Of a DNA stretch of 64,000 nt, positions 24,210 through 37,200 are shown piece after piece. The position numbers were made by a program, and so were the translations under genes. The stretch's first letter is position 1; each line of letters opens with the position of its first letter. The stretch spans positions 117,097,908-117,161,907 of the forward strand of contig OX352763.1 of assembly GCA_947095585.1 (NCBI GenBank), in the 5' to 3' direction. Source of the stretch: Nephrocerus scutellatus (Eukaryota; Arthropoda; Insecta; Diptera; Pipunculidae). The notes under the pieces were generated by a model. That model searched no databases, was not told where the DNA came from, and saw only the letters and a program-made list of their open reading frames with translations.

Positions 24210-25485
24210 GATGATGATATAGGTTTGTTCCTCAAGTTTTTCTAGAACTACTTATCATATTTGAACGACCGTATCAGTTGTGGCCGATCTTGTTTTATTC
24301 TCGCTCGATACGAGTTGTGCGTATGATCTAGCGCTCATAAAAAAAACTTTATTTGCCTAATTCCTATTCCTAATTCCATTGTAAACTTTTATTTGAAAAA
24401 AAAAGTATCACAAGGACATTGGTGTTTTTTTATTGCTTTGACACATCGTCCAAATAAATTTGTTGAGCTGGCAGAGGAATTGATTTCTGACCAATGACGA
24501 GATTGCTTCATGTAATGTCTTTATATTCTCGCCAGAATGAAGTCGCAAATAGTGGCTGACTGACATTTTTATCATTTGCTTTATGTACTACTGAGTTAAT
24601 TGTTTTTTATTGGCAACCATGTATCACGTCTTCTTTTCGCTTCTCTCACGGATCGCACGGAAGTAAAGAATTCCTTTTGTTGTTCGATGACAATGGACGA
24701 CCCCAAGGGCCAAAGCACAAAGGGACATGATGTAATTTAAATTCCAATAACGGGTGCTATTAATCTGGTCTCTTGGTGACCGACCGTTTCATGACCAACA
24801 CAGCAGCTCACATTCTATAATGGGTTTCTATGCAGTGCCCGTCGTAAAAAAAGTAAATTTAATTTCTTGATGCCATCGGAAGAAGCTTAACCACAGCACT
24901 ACTTATGGTAGTTCTCTAAGCAGGGACGGACGTCTTTTTGTTCTTCGTTTTTTTATTTCTGCAGCATGCTTTTTCCAAGAGGGGAACATCCTTAAACCTT
25001 GTAAGTCATAACCTTGTAAGGTTGCGGAAAAAGTATCCCATCCTGCATGCCTCGCATTGCGTGGTGTTGTGTGCAAAGTGTGTCATGAAATTTTTTCAGA
25101 CAAGTGACAGCAATTAGGGCAAAGTCTTCTTACAGATTAATATAAAGTGCCACATTTTTGTTTCACGTCCTTTTAATACTTTATGTTACTATGTTACATG
25201 CTGTAGTGATGAAGGTCGCATCCAAAATAATGACATTTTCTCTTCGTTGACTCGCTGATGTGGAAATAAGTCCTTTTTGCTTAACGCTACATTAAGTAAT
25301 TGTGCGTTAAAAGTTTTGTCACTGCTAGCAGGACACTTGATTCGCTTAAATTGTTTATGGTTGCTTGCTGTTGAACTTTTTGTAATCAAAGTTATGGCTC
25401 GACACTATAGGTCATCCAAATGTGGCTTTTGGCTTGCGTTTTAATATCAGCTGTAGTGCATCTGTTAACATTTAATCGGAGTCCA
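24210..25485. other. No recognised gene
   Basis: No coding, RNA or repeat signature that I can support. Confidence 0.4.
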
Positions 25486-25489
25486 AGCT

Positions 25490-26460
25490 GTCAGTTTATC
25501 AAGTTATTAATATTTTTTGGTATTAGGGATTATTTTGCAGTTCCCCTGACTTGTGCTTTGTAGACCGTGCATGCCCGACCCCTCCATACTAATGGCTCTT
25601 AGGAACTTAATGACATGGAGGTAGTTCAGTGAATGTCTAAAGCAGACTCCGAGCTTGGGTGGGTTCCTTTATTGTCTTTTCTCTGTCGGAACGTTGCTCT
25701 GCATTTGTTGAGAAGATGCCCAGGGCGTCATTTGTTTCTTCACAATGCCTGTAGCTGCCATCTTCTTTTGTTCTTAAATTTTTTCGGGTGCCACTTTAGT
25801 CTACAATGTCCTGTTAAGATCCTCGTAATGATTCTTACATTACTTCTGCGTAGTCTCAATATTGAGTGAGACTTATTTGGGTTATAGCCTTCCAACATTT
25901 CTTTTGCTTGTTGTAGGCCTAGGAGATTTTACGGAAGCGGCGGTCGTACCAATTCACTGTATCTCTTCCCGCATTTGGGTTAACCTATCACGCACAATAG
26001 TTCCGGCCTTACTAGCAAAGCTTCTGCACCTTTATTCGCGAGTCTATCCTCTGTTTCGTTGCCTTCTATGCCAGTGCGTCCCGGCACCCCAACATACAAG
26101 CATACCTAGCATACCTGTCATGATAGCTATTACCTGCCTTATGTAGTTCCTTTCAAGATAAAAGTGAGCACATCTTTCGATGGCATATACTTTTGCCTGG
26201 GGTCGAATTACGATATCAGTAAACGAGTGAATGAAATCCATACGTAAACGAGTGATCGAGTATTTAGATTGGGATCGTCACTATTCGTCACTCGTTCACG
26301 TAAGCGATCATGCCAAATCAACATTACTCACTCACGTATGTGGTAATTCGACCCCAGATACTGCCCCATTGCTTCAGAGTACATGATTCGTGGCGCATCG
26401 ACTCCTGCATTAGTTCCTACTGCTTTTTTTAATCCATGGGTATATCACTTTATGACTCCT
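25490..26460 (-). pseudogene. LINE RNase H domain interrupted by a MITE
   Basis: On the minus strand, DGxxKKAVGTNAGVDAPR-type text and SEAMGQY come from 26450 to 26358. After the MITE (26197-26357) it resumes QAKVYAIERCAHFYLERN, then YVGVPGRTGIEGNETEDRLA (the H-x-G-I-x-G-N-E block with His changed to Arg) and ANKGAEALL. ILTGHCRLKWHPKK, the zinc-knuckle-side tail of such LINEs, follows near 25830. Stops and frameshifts abound. Confidence 0.78.
26197..26357. mobile_element. MITE (family M), copy b
   Basis: The 161-bp copy begins CTGGGGTCGAATTAC and ends GTAATTCGACCCCAG, so the terminal inverted repeats are perfect over 15 bp. Inside, AACGAGTGA and its complement occur repeatedly (near 26222, 26245 and 26298). 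It splits the RNase H frame of the LINE at 25490-26460. No target duplication is obvious. Confidence 0.85.
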
Positions 26461-26724
26461 GGATATTTCTGGTATTCAGTTTCAAATCTAAAGTCCTTTT
26501 TTATGCTCATCATCATCATTTTCCAAATACACCAGAACTTTTGTGTTGTATTATATCTACCACTGCACCGTCCTTCTTGTCTAGACTTACAGAGCCTGCT
26601 GTTCGGAACGTTGATGTCCATTCGATCTACATGTTCTAGCTTTCCAGTATGCAGTTTCTTGACTAGGTCTCTGCCTAGGCCATGTAATCAAATTTTCCCC
26701 TCCAAAACTTATCAATTTGGATAT

Positions 26725-27020
26725 TTACTTTTGGGACTTATGACCTACTTAAATGGCACATAAGTCCCAAATCGAATTAAGGGCTTATTTCCCAACCGAT
26801 CGGGAGTTTTTTCGAAGATGAGACATAAGTCCCAAATTTTCGGAGAGATAATAATTAAAAAAAATATTACGTATAATGGCTACTTATAAAAAATATGTTA
26901 GGTGGGACATAAGCCCCAACATATTTTTTTGGACTCATATTTTTTTGGGACTTATGTCCCAATATAAACCATAAACCCTTTATTCGATTTGACTTCTTTT
27001 GGATAGTGGGACATAAGTTC
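26725..27020. repeat. Cluster of the near-palindrome GGGACATAAGTCCC
   Basis: Six related copies lie in about 290 bp and in both orientations. They are TTGGGACTTATGACC (26732), CACATAAGTCCCAA (26757), GACATAAGTCCCAA (26821), GGGACATAAGCCCCAA (26904), TTGGGACTTATGTCCC (26947) and GGGACATAAGTTCC (27008). Spacing is irregular and the intervals are AT-rich. The function is unknown. Confidence 0.7.
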
Positions 27021-27300
27021 CTATAATAGACGCATGCTGATGAATTCTGTTATTTTATCTATCATTAAATGTTCCTGGGCGCTTTGCTACCCGCACACCA
27101 CACAAGAACCAACGATTTCCTCTTACCATCACACCTCTGCACTCAAAAGTCAAAAATGTTCTTGGTGGCTCACTGTGATGGCCTCTGGATGTCAGAAACT
27201 GTATTTTCCTATACAATATCATTGTATCCCGAACCATAGCTTTCTTATATTTACAATAAATTGCGCTTCACTCGATCCTCTAGTTATAACGAAATATAAT

Positions 27301-27690
27301 TGAAAATGAAAATGAAATGAAAATGAAATGAAAATGAAATGAAAATGAAATGAAAATGAAATGAAAATGAAATGAAAATGAAATGAAAATGAAATGAAAA
27401 TGAAATGAAAATGAAATGAAAATGAAATGAAATGAAAATGAAATGAAAATGAAATGAAAATGAAATGAAAATGAAATGAAAATGAAATGAAATCAAAATG
27501 AAATGAAAATGAAAATGAAATGAAAATGAAATGAAAATGAAATGAAAATGAAATGAAAATGAAAATGAAATGAAAATGAAAATGAAATGAAAATGAAATG
27601 AAAATGAAATGAAAATGAAATGAAAATGCAATGAAAATGCAATGAAAATGAAATAAAAATGGAAATGAAATGAAATGAAACAAAAAAGAA
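27301..27690 (+). repeat. 11-bp satellite, unit AAAATGAAATG
   Basis: About 35 head-to-tail units of an 11-mer, with occasional 5- or 6-bp slippage variants (AATGAAATGAAA, AATGAAAATGAA). The reverse strand stays open for about 160 codons because the unit lacks stops; the Phe/His/Ile/Ser-only frame is not a gene. It ends 590 bp beyond the 3' end of the host gene. Confidence 0.95.
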
Positions 27691-27694
27691 GCTG

Positions 27695-28280
27695 ATGTAG
27701 AAGTCATCTTCTGCTGTTTTTAAAAGTTCGACCGGCGTACTGTTGGAAACAATAGTAATCATTTTAATCTTTTCTCTTTTCTTTTCTCCAATGTTTAAAT
27801 AATAAAACGAAATGTTTTTTAAGAAAATTTTCAAAATTAACTAATTACATAAATTACATAAAATTTTATTATTGAGGTTTTAAAGTGTAACAAATGTCAT
27901 GCTGTACAATCGGAGCGCATTTATGAAAAGATACAATTATGAAGGAATAATTAATTAAAGTATTTATGTAATATCCTTAGAATCTATTTTAAAAGAAGTC
28001 GTATGCATACAGATTTTATGTAATTGGATATTTTAATTTTGTTCAGACAATTAAGCAAAAACAAAGCGCAAGAGTTTTGGACTTTATTAAAATATATTAT
28101 GAATTTTATTTATAACAGATGTTTAAGGCTAAAAATCAACTTATTTAGATAATTCTGTACAAAATATTGAATAGTTTCTACTGATATGGAATATAAATAA
28201 ATCCAACAATCAAGTAGAGAGTGTAAAGTACCAGTATTTATGTAATACCATACTGTATAGTCACACCCACATCTACTTCT
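27695..28280 (-). other. 3' flank of the host gene, no other gene
   Basis: AT-rich sequence downstream of the stop codon at 28281. It holds only the possible polyadenylation signals of the gene and no other assignable feature. Confidence 0.5.
28105..28110 (-). terminator. Candidate polyadenylation signal AATAAA
   Basis: On the minus strand AATAAA lies about 170 bp past the stop codon of the NRF-6-like gene. Such hexamers are frequent in AT-rich sequence, so this is only a candidate. Confidence 0.3.
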
Positions 28281-31200
28281 TTACTTCTTAATGCAAATCT
28301 TCAATAATCGTATGACCGGCGCTTCAAACATAATCGACATCAAGAATGCTGCGCCAAAGGACACAACTGCATTGCCCAGGAATATGGTTATTATCAGCAG
28401 ATTATTGAGATGGACTGTGCCATCCATGTTGAACGAAACAATCAGCATTATGATGGGGTGGATTAAGTATGCGCAATAAGTCAGCCGGCTAAGCGGCCAC
28501 AATCCACGGTAGGCGAGCACTTTATTCACAGGATTTGAGAGACCCCAGCAACAGGACAACACAATCCAGACCAGGCCAAGACCAAAAGCTGCAATGGACA
28601 AAATGTGATAAAGAATCGAAATCAAAATAATGGATGCCGATGGGTGGTGCTTGGGTGGGTGCAATGTGTTGATTTATGCTGTAAATTACATGTTTACGGT
28701 TCGTTTCAAGCGACGATAATGGTTGCCGCATTACCACAATCTCACATACACACACACACACCATCATACTTACCCGTATGTCCTACGCTGACATAAAACG
28801 CTGTAGCTATAACACTCAGTTGTCCATTCCAGACGCCAAAAATAATCAAAAGTAAAAGTCCCAGACTGGCCGCCCAGAGTGAAAGATTTACGCGGTTGGA
28901 TACTTTGGGCGGTGTCTTTGTGGTGTGAATTATGTAGCCAGTCAGCATGCCTGCATGGGAAAGAGTGGACAGAGGGTTTAACAGAGCAGAAGAAGAACGT
29001 AAAAGTACAAAAGCTTGTTAAAGGACATGCAATAAATATCCATCTAAGCAATGGAGCAAACGGTATTACGATTTGTAAACACTTTCTGTGAAGGACAAAT
29101 AAGGTTTTTATGTTACGATAACTTTTGGAAAAGTTTTTGCGGAGTATTGGATGGAAATGTGTTCACACGTGCTCAGCTTGCGCGCCATCTTGTTTCTAGT
29201 TCTTCAACGCGTTTGAGCCACTTCTCTGACTCATCCCCAAAGAGCCCGATTTCTCCTCAACTAGGCCGTCCCGCTGTTCTTCATGTCTGAGGGAGCGGAT
29301 TCCACTGCGTGGAGTTGTCTTCGCGCCCTAGAGTGTCTGAATTCACTGCCACTTTCTCCCAAGGTTAGTAATGCCTATTGGATCTTGATCCGTTTTCTGA
29401 TAAAGTTTTTGTTATTAAGACAGGTTTGCAGCTTGAGTGTCTTCCTCTTTCAAGTTCTCTTAACTTCGGGAAAGGCAACTTACTGAGTCTATTCGCTATA
29501 ATGTTGATGCCTTTTTACCCCTAACCCCATACTATCGGGTGTTGTTTTTAAAGTAGTGCTGATTCCATACTGTAGCCAGAAAAATATCGGATAGCATTTC
29601 GCACGCTTTTTTATCCTTTCTGATTCTGCTTCACACGTTCAGTTCAGGGCCACAACGGTTAGCCGAGACCAAATTTCCTAGACAAAGAAAGTTATCTACT
29701 TTCTCGATTTTCTGTCCGTCAATGTTTAGTTATCCGCTGATATTGGATAAAGCTTTGCATTTGTTTTGACTGTGTTTATTTTGAGTCCCAGCCTCAGCTT
29801 CTAGAATATGGGCCATCAGAGATGAAGGTCCATTATCCGATATGAAAGTAGAAAACCATTATCAGTGTAGTCGAGGTCTTTAAGCTACTCGTAACATGTC
29901 ATAATCCACCGAATTCCGTGCTTAACGCATTACCGTATATGATCCACAGAGTTCATCCCTGATGACCACCAAGAAAAACATTGGAGACAATATGCACCCC
30001 TGAGGTACTCAACTGTAGCCTTGATATAAATTTTCCTGGGATGCCTCCATTGCAAGACACACCAGAAATAATCTCGAGTTAAGCCTTCTTAAGGTCAATA
30101 AACAGTAAATATAGCGGAGACATGTACTCGATCCAGTGCTGTTTTTTGTTTCCTAAGGAAGTTATGTGGAGTTATGAGAGTCTGCAGCGCGAAAGCCTGC
30201 CTGTTTGACGTCGAAAACCGAATATAAATATTCTTTAACGTGGCTCTAGTTGCTAGAGTGTTGGACTTCTGAGCAGGAGGTTTGGATCCAAGAAATATCT
30301 TTCGCTGTCCCACCTCTAGCTAATGTCTGACAAACGTCGAGAGCACAACACAAATGGTCGCAAGAAGCTAGGCCTCTCAATGCTTCTGTTCTAATATGAT
30401 TCTGGCAAATATCTTGGCTACGGTGTCCAGTTTCCGCAATCCATCAGATTTTTCTTCTTCCTTACGTTCCATTGCACATTTCCACGATCTCGGTGCATAG
30501 CAGTTTTGCTGATCTTTTTGGCACTGCTTGGAAAAGTTCAGTAGAGAAGCCACCACAATCAATATCCACCACTTTGGGACACTCTTAATTGCTGTTGCTG
30601 TTGCGGTTTTGTTGGAAGGCTTGGTGCGAATTCGGGAGTTAATTTATTCGGGAAACTCATTACAGTTTGAAATAAGATCACCATTTCCCATCGTATTAAG
30701 GACTGTGGCGAAATGTTTTCTCTATTTAGTAAACTGTTTCTCATCCAAAATCAGAAGGTTTACCATCTAAGCTCTTTACTGGATCTCGCTTGCAGATCCG
30801 ATCCGACAACAAATAAGCTTCTTGGTGATACTATAGACAGTCTGTAGTCTATGGGGTAAGTAAGTCGATCTAATGACGTTTGTCATGTCGCACACTACAC
30901 TGCACTTCCTTTTTTCTTACGCGATTTTAGGTTTTATTTACTGCTGAGACTGGTACAATCCGAGCTTTGATTGCCGTACGCTCATCGACCCATCTACCTT
31001 TCACCGACGTATATGCATCTTTATGCTGTAAAGCAAATGTTGCTTAGCAAACACTCCAAGTTAAACGTTGGTTGGCAGAAAGCAAAGCCAAAGTGTGCAA
31101 TTTGCGAAACATTGCATTCCATTGCATGTGGTCTTGAAAGTTTACTCTTCTCGAACGAAAATAACCTTCATTCACTTCAAAAAATTCTCTATCCTAATTG

Positions 31201-34200
31201 CAAACGAAGGCATTTTCGATTGCTTTTCCCTGAATCTTTCAGTGTAAAATGGAAAACACGTGTAAACACTTTTTATAAAAATTTCTTACATCGACCGCTT
31301 GGAATGTCATTTTGGCAGCGAACAATGTACGAGTATGTACTCCTATACGGTTCTTCAGCACAGCGCACACAGATTAGACGATATTAGAAACTTTTACTCG
31401 TGATGCTATCCACATGCTATTAAAACGATTCCACTCCAGAACTAATAACACAAGAAAATGTAACCACCTACGTACGTACGTTATTTGCTGGTGCATTGCG
31501 TTTCTTTTTAAGTGGAATGGTGATGGACTAGGACAGTCGTCACCAACGGACGTGTTGTCGTCGGTTTTTCTGGTCCCTTCACTTGAAAACATTTTAAACA
31601 TTTTTCATGTGGAGTGGTTGGCATACATTTGTATTAAAAATCCAAACAAAAACAGGACAACAATAACAACCAACACAAGGAAACTTTTACTCGTACAATA
31701 AAAGTTATTTTTGCAGATACAACTGAAAGGAAAAATATAACGGAATTCCTGACTGTGTTTTAGATCTTTTTGCGGTGTTTGTGTCGGTCGACTTTGTGGA
31801 TGTGTCATTGTCGTTTCTTGGTTTATTGTTTTATATTTACGGGACAGTGGTGCTATTTTATGTTGCTATTTGCGTAGTTTCATCTTAATGCAACAGGACA
31901 GAACTTTGTCTTCACAAACTCTCATTATTAGTCAGGCGAAAGATGTCCTCTAGTCATTATACTTCCAAAGTTCTTTGTTGTTGCGTACAAGAAGAACTCT
32001 AGACATCTGCTTTATCATCGCTCGTATTCTCGTACTTACCCATAATATAGGTTCCTATACGCTGCCATGGCTTGTCGTATAGGAAATCAAACGATTCAAA
32101 CGGCTCAGCTACTTTGTGTGTGTAATTGTGATGAATTGATATGACGCCCGCAACGCCCCATGATGTTATCAAGAAAGCTGTCACAATTAGTGCGGATGTT
32201 TTAAAGTGTCTGCGAAATGTAAAAATGTTACTTCAGTTGATAGTTAATCATCAGCAGTTAAGTGTTAGCCTTACCTCGTCGATAGAACAAGCAATAATGT
32301 GGCCATTATGAAAAATTGCATGTCATTTGCCATATACCAGGACCACATCATGCACATCTCGTTCAATGGATAAAAGTTATTTATGTACAATATGTTGCGC
32401 CACCAATACTTGGTGCAATTTGTTGACGGCACCGTCTGTCGGAACACAGATCTATCGAAGGTTTGTCTGGAAGTGTGGGTCAAAATAAAAAATGATTTAC
32501 AGTCCGATTGAGTGGCGGGCTATTAAGGGAAGCAACGAATAAGCGTAAGATGTTGTCGTTATATTGGTACACTGCGTCTCAGTCGTTTATATCTGCTCTT
32601 TTTTCAACAAACTTAGTGAGATATGATGATGAAATGAGTAAGAAAATGATCCAAAATTTCATTATGAAGAAATATTAATTGAAATATCAATTAAAGCATT
32701 ATTAACAATGGGTGTCTGACTCGTATAATTAATCGTAAAGAACCATAAAATATTTTAGTAATTCTTGCAACAGCGATTAAAGTATAAGACACAAAATTAT
32801 TTCTAAATCCTTGTCCCTCATATTTATCAATAAATTCCTTAATTAGGTTTTTAATTAGCCTAAAGCTAGGGCGAAAGCATGCTAAGCTATTTGAAAAAAG
32901 AGTGGATTTAAAGGACATCAACAGCTAGTCATAAATAAAAAATTGGGTGCGTGGACTTGTGTACGCACTTCTTTTGCTTGAAAGAATAAACGTTAATATG
33001 GATGCTAAAAATCCATATGAGTAACTCTTGTAAGTAAGTACTAAGCAGATATGATCGGTGAAATTTTATCCCACAAAATGATGCACAATCGTTGAGTTCA
33101 AAGCGCAACAAAATGTCATAACTTGCTAATTAGGAATACTCTATAAAATAAAATATTAGACTATTGGATTGACTTACATATATTATATTCCTTTAAAAAT
33201 ATATTTAAAGACCCTCAAAAGATTTCTCAAAGACTGTTCAAAAGACCTCAAAAACATTCCAAAAATACCCCTGAAATACCGTCAAAAGACTCCAAAAGAA
33301 CCCACAAAAACCTCCCAAAAGACCTTACAAAATACCCTCAAAACGTTACCAAAAGTCCCCAAAACATTACGAAAATAGTCCTAAATACCCCAAAAAAACC
33401 ATAAAAGAATCCTTTAAAGACCAAAAAAAAGACCCAAAGAAGGCCCTCAAATTTCCCCAGAAAACTCTCATAGGACTTCCAGAAGACTCCCAAAAGACCC
33501 AAAAATACCCCCAAAATACAAAAGACCCCAAATAGACTCACAAAAGACCCTCTAAAGAGTCGCAAAGTACCACCAAAAGACCCTCTTAAGACCCTAGAAG
33601 TACTTTGAAAAGACTTTAAAAAGACCACCAAAAGACCATTCAAAAGATACACATAAACCCCCAAAAAAAACAACCAAATCTTGCCCAAAAGACCCCCAAA
33701 CCACTCCGAAAAGACTCCACAAAAACCTCCAGAAAATCCTTAAAAGACTCCCAATGATCCCCAAAAAAGCTCTAAAAAGACCCCAAAAAATCCAAAACCA
33801 AAAAAATACCCCCAAAAATAATACTAAGCGGTTTCGACAGTTTTTTTTTTAAATTAATGTCGGAATACCGTCGGGTCCAGGTTATTATTTTGGTTCTGTT
33901 TATTATAGCGTTTGCCTTGTTTCTGGCTGTTCTAAACTTAACAAGGTTTTCTTTGGAAGGGCAATTACCGTAGGCCAAATGGGCTGCTTTTTTACTTGAA
34001 TTTGAAATGGTACAAGCTCCGCAATAATGCAACTTAAGTTCAGTTTATACTTTTCTGTATCAGACAAGAGGCGAGGAAGCCAAAAAAAAACTGGGGTCGA
34101 ATTACCACATAATATTCGGCGCGACAGACCATTGCGTTGCAAGGCCTGGCCTCTCGTAACCATTTGTGTTGAGCATGTATATTTTTGCACACAAATGGAG

Positions 34201-37200
34201 GGATCTACAAATTAAATACCGGATCCGAAAGGCAAATTGAGAAGCTTTCCGTGACGAGTTATTACTCTCGGTGGAAAACCGTGAAAAATATTTTTGGTGT
34301 TAGTGGGATTCGAACCACGAACTTCCTGCTCAGAAGTCCATGCTCTTATCCACTGAGCCACGGCGCCCACTAAGGGTCGAATTACCACATACTTGACTGA
34401 ATAATGTTGATTTGGTATGATCGCTTATGTGAACGAGTGACGAGTAGTGATCATCCCAATGTAAATACTCGAGCACACGTTAACGTTTGGATTTCTTTCA
34501 CTCGTTAACTGATCTCGTAATTCGACCCCTGGTTCAAGGTAGAAAAGTTATCTACAAAACCAGATCAGAAATGAGTTGGTAATATTAGTTGACTTTCCAA
34601 AACCAGAAGGGGGTAATACGAATGATGGAAACACTGCTCGTACATTTTTCAATTCAACATTATGTCTACCACCAAAGAGTTCGAGAAAGTGGAAACCAGC
34701 ATCAAGACTTTTCCATACGAGAAAAGTTTGTCGCCTCCCAAAATCCTCTTAAGCGAGATAATCGCAAAATTTTAGATAAGTTACACCCTAAGATAAAATA
34801 GATCTTTTTAGGTCGCAGTATCAGCCAATTAGGCTGGGGTTATAGGAAGAAAAAAAAATGAATGAATTCGCCAGATTTTCCATGCATCAAAAGAAGATTT
34901 TGAGAACTCGAAAAAATATACACATATCGTCCTTCTGTTAAACTTCATATCGACGCTTATTGCCTTAGCACAGCTCGGAGCCTTATTTCTTATTCGCACT
35001 TGGAGGATACCTTCTTTCAACCAACACTACCCCAACTCACCTCAGCGACAAATCATTAAAGAAAGTGACAAACAAATATGCTGGCGTCAAGCGGATGTAA
35101 CGGTAAAAGATTATTTTGAAGCTGTCAAAAATTCCGCGCCGCATAAATTGCATTCGATCATCTGGCAGCTTCTTTTCCTGCCTCAGAAAGAGTAGAACGG
35201 CAAGAAATCCGCTAATAAAGAAAAATGTATCCACAGAGAATGTGGCATTTCCAACAAATTGATAGAAGATTGATCTCTCGGTGAGCTCGCGATAAAACTG
35301 AAATAAAAAAAAAACAAAAAAACAAAATACATGTGAGAGACTTTGTATCTGAAAGCAAAAAACCTCATGGAACCTTACCCGATTCTCTCCGATTGCAAAC
35401 ATTTGCAAATAGGTATGCACCATTATGGTCCACAAGAGGGAAAACACACGCAACCCATGAATGCAGGACGTTGTACTCTATACGAAGAGTGGGAATAAAA
35501 TTGAACTTATCCCTGGTGGATATTTGAAAAAGATAACCACAACTTACGTCCTTAGTATCAGCGACCGATATAATTGTTGCAGCGTTTGTCTGAAATGCAA
35601 AACACAGCAGAATCTCTTGATGCAGACCTTAAAAGGAATGATAATAATATGACACAACTGAAAGTTAAAATGACCCTTGGAAAGCCTACTCAATTTTGTG
35701 TTGGCTTCGAAATCGCCTCCTCCTGTTGATTGGACCTGCGCTTGAGTCTGAGTCTGAGCTTTTTCCATTTCATGTTGCTTTGATCGATTATTTTTGTTTC
35801 CGTTGAGATCTGCTTCCAGGTCAACGTTGTTATTGTCACCATTCATAGTTGTCATCTGATAAATTTCAAAACCCTTGCCATTATACGTTTCCGGATTAAC
35901 TGCTACTCTCGGGTCGCTTGCTGCTTTGGAAGCAGATGATTGGCAAGATTTTTTCCTATTTATATCCGCTTGATACCAAGTTGCAACGATCACAACGAAG
36001 AAGGTTGTCACGATTAGGGCACTGTGATGAAAAACTAATTAACTTTCCAACTAATCAATCAATCTTCTCATAATTTACGCAAATATTTGGAATTCGATTT
36101 CCCTCCACCAGCAGTATTTTCCCGGTACACTTCGGACGTTCAGGATTTTAATTATTTGCGTGGAATTCTCACTGGACGAAGTACTGAATGTGCCCAACAT
36201 TCGGGCATGTGGATCGAGCGACAAAATTACTTCAATGTCATGGGGGTTGCAGGACTTTGGAAGGCATTCGCCCAGTTCTATAGTGGCAGTCTAGCATGAA
36301 ATATGCAGCGTGAAGAATTTTTTTTTATTTTTGTTTTTTTTTTTTGTTCCAACACTTACCACATTCGAGGGGATTCTTGTTTTCAGCCTTATGAGCGCCG
36401 CATAAAATGCAAATTCAAAATGTTTACGTTCGTTTGGTGTGTTTTTGCGATTCACATCCAGGCAAAAGGTCTTCTGACCCACCCATTTCTCATTTTTGTA
36501 TAGCAGCTGGCCTCGATAGCGACCTGATGAGTCGTAGGCTAGAAAATGATAAAATTAAGTCGGTTAGTTCTAAGTCTAGTTCAAGCTAAGACCTTTTGAT
36601 TGCAAGAAATACTTGACAGTTTGAATTTGAAGCTTTTTCTGGTTATATTTTCTTTGTTTGATGTATCTTTGTAAATTTTAAACAGGGGTCGAATTACGAC
36701 ATCAGTTAACGAGTGAATAAAATCCATACGTTCACGAGTGATCGAGTTTTTACATTACTACTCCTCACTTGTTAATGCCAACAAGGTTTTCTTCGGAAGG
36801 GCAATTACCGTAGGGCAAATGGGTTGCTTTTTTACTTGAATTTCAAATGGTACAAGCAAATTGCAAATTAATCCCAGTTTATTCTTTTCTGTATCAGACA
36901 AGAGTCGAGGAAGCCAGAAAACTGTGGTCGAATTACCACATACGTGACTGAATCATGTTGATTTGGTATGATCGCTTACGTGAACGAGTGACGAGTAGTG
37001 ATCATCATACGTTAACGAGTGATCGAGTATTTACATTATTACTCCTCACTTGTTCACTTCTCCTGTAAAAAAGCTATCGGTAACAAATGGGGTCTTCAAC
37101 CCCATATCACTCATTGGCTTTATAAAAAGACCTACACTAATGTACGGTGTGGTTGGCTCTTAGACTGCCTTAGACAAAGCAGTAAATCGCGACAAGCTTA

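Noticed and set aside
27219..27707. 162-codon minus-strand open frame (His/Phe/Ile/Ser only)
   Set aside because: It is the reading of the 11-bp satellite, which happens to lack stops in three frames.
33338..33815. Two overlapping minus-strand frames rich in Phe, Gly, Leu and Val
   Set aside because: They follow the CCAAAAGACC minisatellite and have no start context or domain. They lie in intron 7 of the host gene.
34299..34371. Free-standing tRNA gene
   Set aside because: The A and B boxes are good, but the arms pair poorly. The sequence continues into a SINE body and is flanked by a target-site duplication, so it is a SINE head.
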